A DNA stretch of 64,000 bases. Origin: JANYHF01 sp963732765 (lineage in GTDB: Bacteria > Pseudomonadota > Alphaproteobacteria > Rhizobiales > Hyphomicrobiaceae). Positions within the stretch are counted from its first letter, which is position 1. Every line of letters starts with the position of its first letter. Below the pieces are notes generated by a model that saw only the letters and a list, made by a program, of their open reading frames with translations, did not search any database and was not told the DNA's origin. Where the stretch lies: contig CAVTAS010000010.1 of assembly GCA_963732765.1 (NCBI GenBank), positions 124,001-188,000 on the forward strand, given 5' to 3'. This document shows, one piece after another, positions 55,844-64,000 of the stretch. The translations under genes and the position numbers were made by a program.

Positions 55844-56371
55844 ATGGCCTTATTGCCACTGGGTGATGATCGCCCCGTCTTTCCGCCCGGCGACAGCTGG
55901 ATTGCCCCCAGCGCCACGCTGATCGGCCGTGTACGGTTAGCCCATGAGGCCAGCGTTTGGTTCAACGCAGTGCTGCGCGGCGACAACGAGTGGATCAGCA
56001 TAGGCGAGCGCTCGAACGTGCAAGACGGCTGTGTTCTTCACACCGACATGGGCTCGCCGCTCGATATCGGCTGGGATTGCACCATCGGCCATATGGCCAT
56101 GCTGCACGGCTGTACCATCGGCCCGAATAGCCTGATCGGTATCGGCGCCGTCATCCTGAACAACGCGCGCATTGGCGCCAATTGCCTGATCGGCGCCAAG
56201 GCGCTGATCACCGAAAACAAAGTCATCCCCGACAATTCGCTGGTCATGGGCGCGCCCGGCAAAGTGGTGCGCACGCTGACGGATGCTGAGATCGCCAGCC
56301 TGAAATCCTCGGCCGCTCACTATGTCGCCAACTGGCGGCGCTATGTCAGCGACATGAAACCGGCAGTGTAG
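55844..56371 (+). CDS. Gamma carbonic anhydrase family protein
   Basis: A 175-residue left-handed beta-helix (hexapeptide repeat) protein of the YrdA/PaaY gamma carbonic anhydrase type. It shows SVWFNAVLRGDNEWISIGERSN, VQDGCVLHTD, CTIGHMAMLHGCTIG and the three histidines expected for the shared metal sites (VLHTD, IGHMAMLHG). Many relatives lack measured carbonic anhydrase activity. The ATG at 55844 has GAGGA eight bases upstream; a longer frame upstream is a shadow. Confidence 0.88.
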   Translation: MALLPLGDDRPVFPPGDSWIAPSATLIGRVRLAHEASVWFNAVLRGDNEWISIGERSNVQDGCVLHTDMGSPLDIGWDCTIGHMAMLHGCTIGPNSLIGIGAVILNNARIGANCLIGAKALITENKVIPDNSLVMGAPGKVVRTLTDAEIASLKSSAAHYVANWRRYVSDMKPAV

Positions 56372-56373
56372 GC

Positions 56374-56406
56374 AAAAAAAGAGCCGGCTCGCTGAGGAGC
56401 CGGCTC
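56374..56406 (-). terminator. Rho-independent terminator of the BTLCP gene
   Basis: On the minus strand GAGCCGGCTC-CTCAGC-GAGCCGGCTC (56381-56406) is a strong hairpin followed by seven T residues (56374-56380). It lies after the stop of the minus-strand transglutaminase-like gene; the stem may also act on the plus-strand carbonic anhydrase transcript. Confidence 0.85.
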
Positions 56407-56470
56407 AAGGGACAGACCCGGTGTCGGGGTCGGGATGGCAGGGAGTGACACCGGGACTGAAAAGGATGGG

Positions 56471-57139
56471 CTACCTCTTGGAGCCGGAATTGGGGGGTCC
56501 CGCAAACGCTGCGACCGTCAACTCGCGAGGCGGCGTCAGTCCCGGCGCAAGCGCCAGCCAGATGCGCGGACTAAGCGTCGATTGTCGCTTAATGAATTGA
56601 TAAGGCGTGACGTTCCATGCCACCACTTTGGGTTGCCGGTTGTCGAGCACGAAGTCACCGCGCGAGGTGCGCGCCGTAAGCACCGCATGGCCTTCCCCGT
56701 TCTCGTCGCGCACGACGGTCATCAGCAGCGATCCGATCGGCCAGCCGCGTTGTCTCAGCATTTGCTGCTTGGTGAGCGCATAGTCCTCGCAATCACCGAA
56801 TTTTCCTGCAAGAGTCCAGAAGTCTACCATTCCGAACAGGTCCTGGTCACTGCGTGCAACCACCGTCTGATTGACGACGTCGTTGATCTCGACGAGGTCC
56901 CGCCAGCGCGCGGGCGTCAACGCCATGCGGGGTGAGCCGCCCTGTTCGGGTGCGCATTCGTCGGGACTGCGATGGCAGAAATCCTGGAAGGCGCTAGGTG
57001 GCAGCACTTCGCCACCGACATGCATCATCTCGCCGGCCGGCGGCAGGAGACGGCTTGCTTGGGCAAGGCTTACGGTGGGTATCGCCAGGCCAACGCACAG
57101 GCCCACGGCGAGTGCCATGATGGAAACGCAACGCAACAT
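56471..57139 (-). CDS. Bacterial transglutaminase-like cysteine peptidase (BTLCP, DUF920)
   Basis: A 222-residue periplasmic protein with a signal peptide (MALAVGLCVGLAIPTVSLAQA). The papain-like triad is readable: Cys117 in GKFGDCEDYAL, His151 in GEGHAVL and Asp166 in DFVLDNRQP. The best-known family member, LapG, cleaves surface adhesins under c-di-GMP control through LapD; many alphaproteobacterial members are uncharacterised. No LapD or adhesin is adjacent, though PilZ and PAS genes lie just upstream on the same strand. Confidence 0.9.
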   Translation of the reverse strand: MLRCVSIMALAVGLCVGLAIPTVSLAQASRLLPPAGEMMHVGGEVLPPSAFQDFCHRSPDECAPEQGGSPRMALTPARWRDLVEINDVVNQTVVARSDQDLFGMVDFWTLAGKFGDCEDYALTKQQMLRQRGWPIGSLLMTVVRDENGEGHAVLTARTSRGDFVLDNRQPKVVAWNVTPYQFIKRQSTLSPRIWLALAPGLTPPRELTVAAFAGPPNSGSKR

Positions 57140-57255
57140 ACAAAGTCCCTCGATACTCTGGGAATACTGACAGAGCGGGACTGAGATACTGGAAAGCCCC
57201 GCATCTCAATTTGAACCAAAGATGTTTAAAAGTTTATCAATTTATGGAAGGAAAA

Positions 57256-57374
57256 GGCGGGACTTGGGATTAGGGAATGATTAGGGATCAGTAGAAAAGA
57301 AAAAAGGGGCCAACCTGGCCCCTGAACAAGTTGGTTTCTCATTCCGAGTCACTAGTCCCTAGTCCCTAATCCCT
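57256..57374. repeat. GGGATTAGGGA/TCCCTAATCCCT repeat pair
   Basis: GGCGGGACTTGGGATTAGGGA (57256 onward) faces TCCGAGTCACTAGTCCCTA and TCCCTAATCCCT (57343-57374) across a terminator hairpin. This is a third member of the tandem-heptamer palindrome family, with units drifting between GGGACTC and GGGATTA. Confidence 0.6.
57295..57323 (-). terminator. Rho-independent terminator of the PilZ gene
   Basis: On the minus strand AGGGGCCA-GGT-TGGCCCCT (57305-57323) is followed by an almost pure T tract (TTTTTCTTTT toward 57294). It lies 56 bases after the PilZ stop codon. Confidence 0.8.
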
Positions 57375-57378
57375 CACT

Positions 57379-58017
57379 TCACCCAAAATGCTTCCTGAGC
57401 GCCATTGGGTTCTGGATGTCGAGGAACTGCAGCGCCACGCCCTGGTCGTGGTGGCGGGCAACCTTGGCGCGCAGGCGGCCGAGCGTGACTTCGGTGCCCA
57501 GCGGCGGAAGCGGATCGATGGCGATCGAGGCGCCGCTGATCGACACGTCCAGCATGCGCACTTCCAGCTGGCGTCCGTCCGGGAACAGAAGAATCGAGTC
57601 CATCTGCTTGGGCACGATACGGTCATGCCGGCGCGCCTCGGGAATGCCGAGAACTTTGCGGTTGATCAACCAGGTGAGCTGCGCGGCCATTTTCTCGCGC
57701 CGGTGCTGCGTGGCCTGGATTTGAATAGCAAATCCGCCATCGATCAGGCGGATGACAGGGCCGTCAATACGGCCGATTTCATCGAAATAGGCGATCACAT
57801 GTTCGCCCAGCGCCACCGGCTGCGGGCTGTGCAGTGCCGCGCCGCCGACCGAAACGTCGATCAGTTTGCACGGATATTCGGCCTTGTCGGCGCGCATGAA
57901 ACGCCCGAGCGCATGCAACTCGACGCGCTTGTGCCGGCGCCGGTCGGGGCCGGTATCGGGCGCACCGGCGCTGACGTGCTCGGCGAAATCGGAGAACGAC
58001 TGGTCGAAAGCACTCAT
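57379..58017 (-). CDS. Tandem PilZ domain protein
   Basis: A 212-residue protein with two PilZ domains, the c-di-GMP receptor fold. The first has RRRHKRVELHALGRF and DVSVGGAALHS; the second has RRHDRIV and DVSISGASIAI, so both retain the RxxxR and DxSxxG elements that contact c-di-GMP. No output domain is attached, suggesting action through protein partners, for instance in motility or exopolysaccharide control. The ATG at 58017 is chosen over the frame start at 58050. Confidence 0.88.
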   Translation of the reverse strand: MSAFDQSFSDFAEHVSAGAPDTGPDRRRHKRVELHALGRFMRADKAEYPCKLIDVSVGGAALHSPQPVALGEHVIAYFDEIGRIDGPVIRLIDGGFAIQIQATQHRREKMAAQLTWLINRKVLGIPEARRHDRIVPKQMDSILLFPDGRQLEVRMLDVSISGASIAIDPLPPLGTEVTLGRLRAKVARHHDQGVALQFLDIQNPMALRKHFG

Positions 58018-58144
58018 GAGCGCGCAGCCTCCTGGACCCACAGCGGGCAAGGCGCGTAACGGAGGGTCCCGCGCCGGAAATCGGATGCTGCGACTATGCG
58101 TTGACGCCGTTTAACAAAGCACTAAGGCGCGCTCGCTTGCTGGT

Positions 58145-58816
58145 TCATTTTGGGCCAGATTTGCCGCTACCGCCAGATTTGTTGCTGTCAAAAGTATCAT
58201 CAGTGCGGCCACCTTGATAGACGCGGAATGAGCGGCGCTCGATGCGAACCACCTTGGAGTCGCTGTTGTCGCGAATAAAGGGCGAGGGCGATGTGCTGCG
58301 CGCAACCACGGCATGCGGACGTCCGTCGGGCCAGATCACATCGAAGGTGGCCAACTCAAGCTGCGTGTAAGGCGCGGTGGCATACGGCTGCATGGGCGCC
58401 ACCGGAGCCAGGGACCCCATGACCCGGCTGATCGACTGGCCAGTATGGACCAAAGGTAGCAACAGCATCTCGAAGGAGGCCTGCGGGCTGTCTTCGGCGG
58501 CCGCCATGAGGCCCACGACGCCCACGCCACCGTCGCGAGTGACGCTTTCCAGCACCCGGATCAGCACTTCGCGGTCTTCTGGCGTCCACAGATCCAAGAT
58601 GTTGCGGCCCCGGAACTCGCGCCCGAAACGGTCGCAAATGCGCGTGCCGGCCAGCCTGAACATATACTCGTGCCGGTCCTCCCGCTCGAGAATGAAGGTG
58701 TCGGGCAAGATGCCTGCAATGGCCGCCGGCTCCACCTCGAAACGCCGTGGGGCCAGCCGGCCGGCCCGCAAATCGTTCCAGTAGGCAAAGAGCTGCTGGC
58801 TGGTTCTGACTTTCAT
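58145..58816 (-). CDS. PAS domain protein (PAS_5/DUF1488-like architecture)
   Basis: A 223-residue protein with the alphaproteobacterial PAS_5 pattern: FAYWNDLRAGRLAPRRFEVEP, GILPDTFILERED, YMFRLAGTRICDRFGREFRG and LDLWTPEDREVL. The C-terminal half has VVARSTSPSPF and a Ser/Gly tail. No kinase or cyclase output is present. The ATG at 58816 is chosen because the first helix begins there. It lies upstream of the PilZ gene on the same strand (127-bp gap), an association common in Rhizobiales-type genomes; the shared role is unknown. Confidence 0.8.
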   Translation of the reverse strand: MKVRTSQQLFAYWNDLRAGRLAPRRFEVEPAAIAGILPDTFILEREDRHEYMFRLAGTRICDRFGREFRGRNILDLWTPEDREVLIRVLESVTRDGGVGVVGLMAAAEDSPQASFEMLLLPLVHTGQSISRVMGSLAPVAPMQPYATAPYTQLELATFDVIWPDGRPHAVVARSTSPSPFIRDNSDSKVVRIERRSFRVYQGGRTDDTFDSNKSGGSGKSGPK

Positions 58817-59167
58817 GAAACTGCGTATCCCGACATATCCACGCCACGGCCGAAGCCGCCATTGGCGGTGCATCCAGGCGCACCGCATCTGGCAAGACAG
58901 CAGCAGATGCCGTGCCAAGACAGCCGAAGACCGGGCTTAAGGGTGGCTCGGATTGCGGAAATGGTTGAGGGGCAAGGTTTAGATCGCGCGCGGCGGACGC
59001 CATGAAAGTTGCCACTTGCCAGTCAGGCGCTATGGGATCATCCTGCGACAAGTTGTCGTTCGATCCCTTTGGCGGACCGTCGAGCCTGCCGTTTGCCGGC
59101 TCCGCCTGGGCAAAGAGCGCTGCAGGTGGCCCTTTGGCTGCTTGGGTGCATAACTGCGGAGGACGCC
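58817..59167. other. Divergent intergenic region, PAS gene to CBS gene
   Basis: About 350 bases between divergent genes. An open frame in the CBS frame begins at 59009 but shows no homology before the ATG at 59168. The two promoters must lie here; no clear sigma70 pair or RNA gene is recognised. Confidence 0.3.
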
Positions 59168-59599
59168 ATGGACGCAGCAACAATTCTCAAGTCCAAGGGA
59201 CGGCATGTTCACTCGGTACGGCCGGACTCTACCCTCGAAGAAGCTGCCCGCACCCTCGCGGACCAAGGCATCGGCTGCCTGGTTGTGATGGAGCGGCCCG
59301 GCGAGATGGTCGGCATACTTTCAGAGCGTGACATCGTGCGCGAAATCGCTCTGGGAGGTGCGGGACGGCTCAAGTCCCACGTCGCCGACGCCATGACGCG
59401 CGCCATCTACAGCTGCCGGCTCTCGGATACGATTGATCAGCTCCTGAGTGAAATGACGGCGCGACGCCATCGCCACATCCCGGTGGTTGAAGGCGGCGAG
59501 CTGATCGGCCTGGTCTCGATCGGCGATGTCGTGAAACTGCGCCTGGCTGAGGCTGAAATGGAGACCGCCGCCATGCGGGCGTATATCACCACGGGGTGA
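59168..59599 (+). CDS. Stand-alone CBS domain-pair protein
   Basis: A 143-residue protein made only of two CBS domains (about residues 10-65 and 74-132). Signs are VRPDSTLEEAARTLADQGIGCLVVME, VGILSERDIVREIA and HRHIPVVEGGELIGLVSIGDVVK. CBS pairs bind adenine nucleotides and usually regulate a partner. GGAGGA lies seven bases before the ATG. No obvious partner gene is linked. Confidence 0.9.
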   Translation: MDAATILKSKGRHVHSVRPDSTLEEAARTLADQGIGCLVVMERPGEMVGILSERDIVREIALGGAGRLKSHVADAMTRAIYSCRLSDTIDQLLSEMTARRHRHIPVVEGGELIGLVSIGDVVKLRLAEAEMETAAMRAYITTG

Positions 59600-59647
59600 G
59601 GCTGAAAGCAGGACCGGAGTCCCGTTCAGGACCGCCAAGGCGGTTGT

Positions 59648-59669
59648 CCCGCTGGAGATATCCAGCGGG
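59648..59669 (+). terminator. Hairpin after the CBS gene
   Basis: CCCGCTGGA-GATA-TCCAGCGGG is a perfect 9-bp stem with a four-base loop, 48 bases after the CBS stop. No U tract follows, so termination is only probable. Confidence 0.5.
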
Positions 59670-59844
59670 AACCCTGCTGCCGTGCGCCATCGGAGCAATC
59701 GCTTTCCCTGCCAAGTGGTTTCGGCGAGCAGGTCATCGGAAGTAGTAAGATCGTTAAAAACCTAAACAATCAGTGCGCAATATCTCAACTAATTTGTGCC
59801 AACCCTAATGCGTTCGGGGCAGGGTATACGCGTTAGAGGCTGAA

Positions 59845-61424
59845 ATGCGCTTCAAGGACGATGTTTCGGGCAGTCCAACCCGTTTCGTGAACGACGCCAG
59901 CGGCTCGATCGCGATAACGTTCACGCTCATTTTCGCAGTACTCATGCTCTGTGTCGGCGGCTCAATAGACTATCTGCGCTGGAGCAACGCGCGTGCCTTG
60001 ACCGGAGCGGCCATTGATTCTGCAGTGCTGGCCGCGGGGCGGTCGCTGATTGTGAACCCGCAAAGCACACAGGCCGCCGTGGCGGCCGCCGATGCCACTT
60101 ATCGCTCAGGCATTGCTCAACGTACGCCCGCGCTCACAGGACAATATCAAGTTCATTGTCGACGACACCACAGGGACCATTTCGGCTACTGGCACAGTCA
60201 CGATCAAGACAACTATTCTTGCCGCCTTGGGAATGAGTGAGCTCAGCCTGGTCTCAGAGAGCGCCTCCGATCACGCACAAGTCGAAGTCTCGCCCGGCGG
60301 CCCAGGCGGCAGCAATCTCGAAGTCGCGTTGATGCTCGATGTCACCGGCTCAATGTGCGACGATGGCGTTGGCCCCTGCGCCAATGGAACCAAAATCAAC
60401 GGCTTGAAGGACGCGGCCCGCGAGCTGGTCAACATGGTCGTCAATCCCTCGACGACAGGTCATGTCAGCCGTGTCGCGCTGGTGCCGTTTGCCACCAAAG
60501 TCCGGGTCGGTCCCGATGGCGGCGGAGCCCCCTTGATGAAGACCCTCACCAATATGGACGCGACTTGGAGCGGTCTGTTCAATGAGTGCATGGCCTCGAC
60601 CGGCGGTGGCGGCAGCGAGACAGCGGGCGATTGGACCTGCACGGCCTATGCCGATACTCCGGTAACCAATTGGAAGATCATGCCCTGCGTGACCGAGCGC
60701 TATCGCGACGGAGCTTTCGATGTGTCGGATGTCGCGCCTGGACCAGGTATGTGGCTGAACGGCCACGATGGCTCGCGCCGTCAGTTGAGCGAAGACAGCT
60801 CCGATACGCCGCTTGCCTCAGGTCGGGCGTCGCCGGCGACGCGGCCGATCATTGGAACTTCCGACAGGACGGTTATTGCGGCGACATTGCCGAAGGCAAC
60901 GACGTCATGCCGTTGTCTGCCGATAAGGCCGCTCTGCTGGCGCGTATCGACGACTTGCAGGGCTATGGCGGCACTGCTGGAGCGCTTGGGACCAGTTGGG
61001 CCTGGTACATGTTGTCGCCGGAATGGTCGTCCGTATGGGACGCCGGTAGCACCGCCTGGGTCAGCTATTCGGACCTGACGACATTGCAGAGCAATGGCGC
61101 ACCGCGTATTGCGCAAAGTCGCAATCCTCATGACCGACGGCGGTTACAACGCCTTTCGCTCCGGTAAGGAACAAGACCAGCAGACCGTTTCCGACTATGC
61201 CAAAGACGCATGCACGGCGATGAAGGCCAAGGGCATAGAGATCTACACCGTCGGCTTTGCCCTCAATGAGTTGACGGCAGCCGAAGGCTACCATAGCGCG
61301 CGCAACCCTGCAGAGCTGTGGTACCGACGTGTCGCACTTCTACGAAACGCTGGACGTGCCGGCCTTGCGGGTCGCCTTCAAGTCCATCGGCGGCAAGATG
61401 GCCGGATTGCGGCTGGTACGTTGA
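59845..61424 (+). pseudogene. Second TadG-like von Willebrand A protein, multiply frameshifted
   Basis: It starts with a TadE/G-type N-terminus (DASGSIAITFTLIFAVLMLC, about residues 17-36) and continues through at least four frame changes. The first is near 60150, then IVDDTTGTISATGTVTIKTT and the vWA metal motif MLDVTGSM. The next are near 60840, then VMPLSADKAALLARI, and near 61100, then AILMTDGGYN and KGIEIYTVGFAL. The last is near 61310, then TDVSHFYETLDVPALRVAF to a TGA at 61424. All blocks are collinear with TadG-like proteins such as the one at 14.6 kb. This is either a decaying gene or a very poor-quality stretch. Confidence 0.8.
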
Positions 61425-61500
61425 AGCCGTTGGCAGGCTGAGGCGGCCGGGCACCAGCCGCATTCAGTCTTGTCTCGCGTTGACAAATCTGTATTTTCGT

Positions 61501-61523
61501 CCACGACGTCCGGGTCGTCGTGG
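61501..61523 (+). promoter_or_regulatory. Palindrome in the plsX leader
   Basis: CCACGACG (61501-61508) and CGTCGTGG (61516-61523) form a perfect 8-bp inverted repeat about 60 bases before the plsX ATG. A TTGTCT...TATTTT pair with a 16-base spacer (about 61469-61496) lies just upstream and could be the promoter. The repeat could be an operator or a leader hairpin. Confidence 0.4.
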
Positions 61524-61582
61524 GGTCCGTGCTGAATACCGCGAGGCTGCTTGCGGCAGGACGTACCTTGAACCGGGGCAGC

Positions 61583-62680
61583 ATGCCAAAGCCGATCGTC
61601 ATAGCGCTGGATGCGATGGGGGGCGATCGAGGCCCCGAAACCGTCATCGATGGCGCAGAGGTGTCGCGGTCGCGCCATCCCGGCGTACGCTTCCTGATGG
61701 TCGGCGATCGCGAGCGTGTAGCACCGCTGCTAGCACGACACACGGCACTTTCGGCCTGCACCGAGATCGTTCACACCGAGCACGCCGTCGCCATGGACGA
61801 TAAGCCGAGCGAGGCGCTGCGGCGCGGTCGCCGGATCTCGAGCATGTGGAGGGCGATCGAGGCCGTAAAGGCCGGTAAGGCTGATTTTGCCGTCTCTGGA
61901 GGCAATACCGGCGCGCTTATGGCCATGGCCAAAGTCTGCCTCAAGACCATGCCAGGGATCGAGCGCCCCGCTATTGCCGCCATCTGGCCGACGGTGAAGG
62001 CCGAGTGCCTGCTGCTGGACGCTGGCGCAACCGTCGAAGCGACGGCGCCGCAGTTGATCAATTTCGCCTTCATGGGCTCGGCAATGGCACGCGCGTTGCG
62101 CAAAAAGGAGCGCCCCGTTGTCGGCCTGCTCAATATTGGTACCGAAGAAATGAAGGGCCTTGGGCCGATCAAGCAGGCGCATGCGACACTGCGTTCGGCG
62201 GTGTTGCCGTTCGAGTACAAGGGATTTGTTGAAGCCGACCATATCGGCCACGACGCCGCCGACGTGGTGGTGACAGACGGGTTTACCGGTAATATCGCGT
62301 TGAAGACGGCCGAGGGCACAGCCAAGCAAATGGCGCGCTACCTTCGCGACGCCATGGAGCAATCTTTGCTGTCGCAGCTCGGCGGCTTCATTGCCCAGGA
62401 CGCCTTCCGCGTGCTGAAGGCGCGCATGGACCCGCGCCGCTCCAATGGCGGTGTGTTCTTGGGACTGAACGGGCTTGTGATCAAGAGCCACGGCGGCGCC
62501 GACGCCACGGGCTATGCCAGCGCCATCGATCTCGGCTATGACATGGCGCGCGCCGGCTTGGTCGACCGGCTAGCACGCGATATGTCGGCGGTGCCCACCT
62601 CGTTTGGAGAGTCACTTGGGGTTCCGCACGCGAAAACGGCCAACGACGACGAAATCGTGCTGACAAGCCAGGATAGCTGA
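61583..62680 (+). CDS. plsX: Phosphate acyltransferase PlsX
   Basis: Converts acyl-ACP and phosphate to acyl-phosphate, the first step of phospholipid synthesis in the PlsX/PlsY route. The 365-residue protein opens with PIVIALDAMGGDRGPETVIDG and has FAVSGGNTGALMAMAK, RPAIAAIWPT, LLNIGTEEMKGLGP, VVVTDGFTGNIALKTAEG and HGGADATGYASAI. The ATG at 61583 follows CCGGGGCAGC. plsX-fabH-ihfA is the usual alphaproteobacterial order, but the gene normally upstream (yceD/rpmF region) is replaced here by a TadG-like gene. Confidence 0.96.
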   Translation: MPKPIVIALDAMGGDRGPETVIDGAEVSRSRHPGVRFLMVGDRERVAPLLARHTALSACTEIVHTEHAVAMDDKPSEALRRGRRISSMWRAIEAVKAGKADFAVSGGNTGALMAMAKVCLKTMPGIERPAIAAIWPTVKAECLLLDAGATVEATAPQLINFAFMGSAMARALRKKERPVVGLLNIGTEEMKGLGPIKQAHATLRSAVLPFEYKGFVEADHIGHDAADVVVTDGFTGNIALKTAEGTAKQMARYLRDAMEQSLLSQLGGFIAQDAFRVLKARMDPRRSNGGVFLGLNGLVIKSHGGADATGYASAIDLGYDMARAGLVDRLARDMSAVPTSFGESLGVPHAKTANDDEIVLTSQDS

Positions 62681-62739
62681 TCGGCAGGCTCCTGCCTGGG
62701 ACGCAAGTCAGTGGCGCGGCTAACGAAGGGTTCTCTACA

Positions 62740-63720
62740 ATGGCCGTGATCCGGTCGATTATCCGTGGTTGCGGCGCCTATCTGCCGCAAAAGATCGTCA
62801 CCAACGACGAATTGGCAACAACCCTGGAGACCAGCGACGACTGGATCCGTGAGCGTACTGGCATCCGCCAGCGCCACATCGCGGCCAGGGGCGAGCTGAC
62901 TTCGGATCTGGGCGCGGCCGCTGCCAAGCAGGCCATGGTGCGCGCAGGCATCAGTCCATCGGCGATTGATCTTGTGGTGTGCGCAACGTCCACGCCCGAC
63001 AAGACATTTCCGGCCACGGCCACCGCCATTCAAGCCAAGCTTGGCCTGAAACCTGGCGGCGCAGCTTTCGATGTTCAGGCGGTTTGCAGCGGGTTCGTCT
63101 ACGGCATGACAATTGCCGACAGCATGCTGAAGTGTGGCGATTTCAAGCAAGCGCTGGTGATCGGCGCCGAAACCTTTTCCCGCATCCTCGACTGGGACGA
63201 CCGCTCAACCAGCGTTCTGTTCGGCGACGGAGCAGGCGCCGTTGTCCTGGAGGCCCAGATGCAGAAGGGCACCAGCGCCGACCGTGGCATCCTGCTCACA
63301 AGGTTGCATGCCGACGGCCGCTATGGCGAGGAACTGCATGTGGATGGCGGGCCGTCCTCGACGCAGACAGTCGGCCATCTGCGCATGAACGGGCGTGAGG
63401 TGTTTCGCCATGCGGTGACGCATATTTCGGATGTGATCCAGGAGACGCTGGTCGATACCGGGATGACGGTGGACGAGATCGACTGGTTCGTGCCGCACCA
63501 GGCAAATCGGAGAATCCTGGAAGGGACGGCGAAAAAGATTGGCATTCCGATCGAAAAAATCGTCATGACTGTGGATAAACACGCCAATACCTCCGCCGCC
63601 TCGATCCCGCTTGCCCTCAACGCCGCCCTTGAGGACGGTCGCATCAAAGAGGGCAATCTGGTGCTGATGGAGGCCATGGGAGGCGGATTTACCTGGGGTT
63701 CGGTGCTGGCCAGGTGGTAG
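62740..63720 (+). CDS. fabH: 3-oxoacyl-ACP synthase III
   Basis: Starts fatty acid synthesis by condensing acetyl-CoA with malonyl-ACP. The 326-residue protein shows ETSDDWIRERTGIRQRHIA, the nucleophile cysteine in FDVQAVCSGFVYGM, the histidine in WFVPHQANRRI and the asparagine in KHANTSAASIPLAL, completing the Cys-His-Asn triad. It ends GGGFTWGSVLARW. It is probably co-transcribed with plsX (59-base gap). Confidence 0.97.
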   Translation: MAVIRSIIRGCGAYLPQKIVTNDELATTLETSDDWIRERTGIRQRHIAARGELTSDLGAAAAKQAMVRAGISPSAIDLVVCATSTPDKTFPATATAIQAKLGLKPGGAAFDVQAVCSGFVYGMTIADSMLKCGDFKQALVIGAETFSRILDWDDRSTSVLFGDGAGAVVLEAQMQKGTSADRGILLTRLHADGRYGEELHVDGGPSSTQTVGHLRMNGREVFRHAVTHISDVIQETLVDTGMTVDEIDWFVPHQANRRILEGTAKKIGIPIEKIVMTVDKHANTSAASIPLALNAALEDGRIKEGNLVLMEAMGGGFTWGSVLARW

Positions 63721-63780
63721 AAAAACCCGGCGCCGCGATTAAACCCCCTTCAAAATCATAGATTTGGCCCCAGATGTGAA

Positions 63781-63809
63781 TTGACCGCGCTGCACACCTC
63801 GCTTTACCA
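63781..63809 (+). promoter_or_regulatory. Probable promoter of ihfA
   Basis: TTGACC (63781-63786) and TTACCA (63804-63809) are separated by 17 bases, with the ihfA ATG about 30 bases further on. A purine-rich GAAGTGAGGGAAC is the ribosome binding site. Confidence 0.5.
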
Positions 63810-63840
63810 TGCGGATGGTTTTCTGTTGAAGTGAGGGAAC

Positions 63841-64000
63841 ATGAAGACGTCGCGGAGTTCGGCGAGCAGGACGCTTACGCGTGCTGACCTGGCCGAGGCG
63901 GTAATGGTCAAGATCGGCCTGCCGCGCAAAGAATCACAGGACATGGTGGAATCCGTTCTCGGCGAGATTTGCGGGTCGCTGGAGCGCGGGGACGGCGTCA
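63841..64000 (+). CDS. ihfA: Integration host factor alpha subunit, cut by window end
   Basis: The first 53 codons of a histone-like DNA-bending protein are present: LTRADLAEAVMVKIGLPRKE followed by SQDMVESVLGEICGSLERGD, the IhfA/HU N-terminal helices. IHF bends DNA at specific sites in recombination and transcription. It follows fabH, as in other alphaproteobacteria. The DNA-binding arm lies beyond the window. Confidence 0.9.
   Translation, partial: MKTSRSSASRTLTRADLAEAVMVKIGLPRKESQDMVESVLGEICGSLERGDGV

Overview
The window reads as a high-GC alphaproteobacterial chromosome segment, with gene orders that favour a Hyphomicrobiales (Rhizobiales)-like or neighbouring lineage. The supporting blocks are ubiK-lgt-midA-like-pgeF, lysA followed by a TIGR02302/DUF4175 protein, proA-nadD-rsfS-rlmH-envC-ctp-rppH, fabD-fabG-acpP-fabF-mltG and plsX-fabH-ihfA. 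No rRNA or species-diagnostic gene is present, so a genus cannot be named.

Layout. 1-2.3 kb: a frameshifted large serine recombinase that runs into the 3' end of a tRNA-Arg(CCT), probably the edge of an integrated element extending left of the window. 2.3-9.3 kb: diheme cytochrome c, a ThDP enzyme, a ParDE toxin-antitoxin pair with a readable promoter/operator, a short Crp/Fnr regulator divergent from a His-rich exported protein, a ferredoxin-reductase-type flavoprotein, a composite palindromic repeat and a haloacid dehalogenase. 9.4-12.6 kb: an AlgE-type mannuronan C5-epimerase with RTX repeats and a frameshifted envelope protein. 12.8-17 kb: tetR, proC and ybjN, with a TadG-like von Willebrand protein between the last two. 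17-22.9 kb: ubiK, lgt, a MidA/NDUFAF7-type methyltransferase, pgeF, a lipoprotein and prs. 22.9-26.4 kb: a lower-GC glycosyltransferase cassette (GT2, DUF5672, GT10), whose GT2 gene lies between the prs 3' end and a decayed second copy of it. 26.8-49 kb: mostly housekeeping genes (MaoC pair, lysA, TIGR02302, SPOR protein, proA, nadD, rsfS, rlmH, envC, S41 protease, rppH, DUF900 hydrolase, two tRNA-like genes, type II fatty acid synthesis, mltG). 49-56.4 kb: a glutamine amidotransferase, a lipoprotein, a tightly coupled operon of a dimethylglycine/sarcosine dehydrogenase-like flavoprotein with psuK and psuG, and a gamma carbonic anhydrase. 56.4-64 kb: a BTLCP peptidase, PilZ, PAS and CBS proteins, a second TadG-like gene, plsX, fabH and the start of ihfA.

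Functional themes are fatty acid and phospholipid synthesis, envelope and peptidoglycan remodelling (lgt, envC, ctp, mltG, SPOR protein), amino acid synthesis (proA, proC, lysA) and surface glycan modification (AlgE-type epimerase plus glycosyltransferases).

Two cautions. First, normally essential genes (prs, fabD, fabG) carry single-base frameshifts, as do the recombinase, the envelope protein, TIGR02302 and the second TadG gene, and two tRNA-like genes carry small indels. Base-level assembly or sequencing errors are more likely than wholesale decay. Second, intergenic spaces hold several families of palindromic repeats, described individually.
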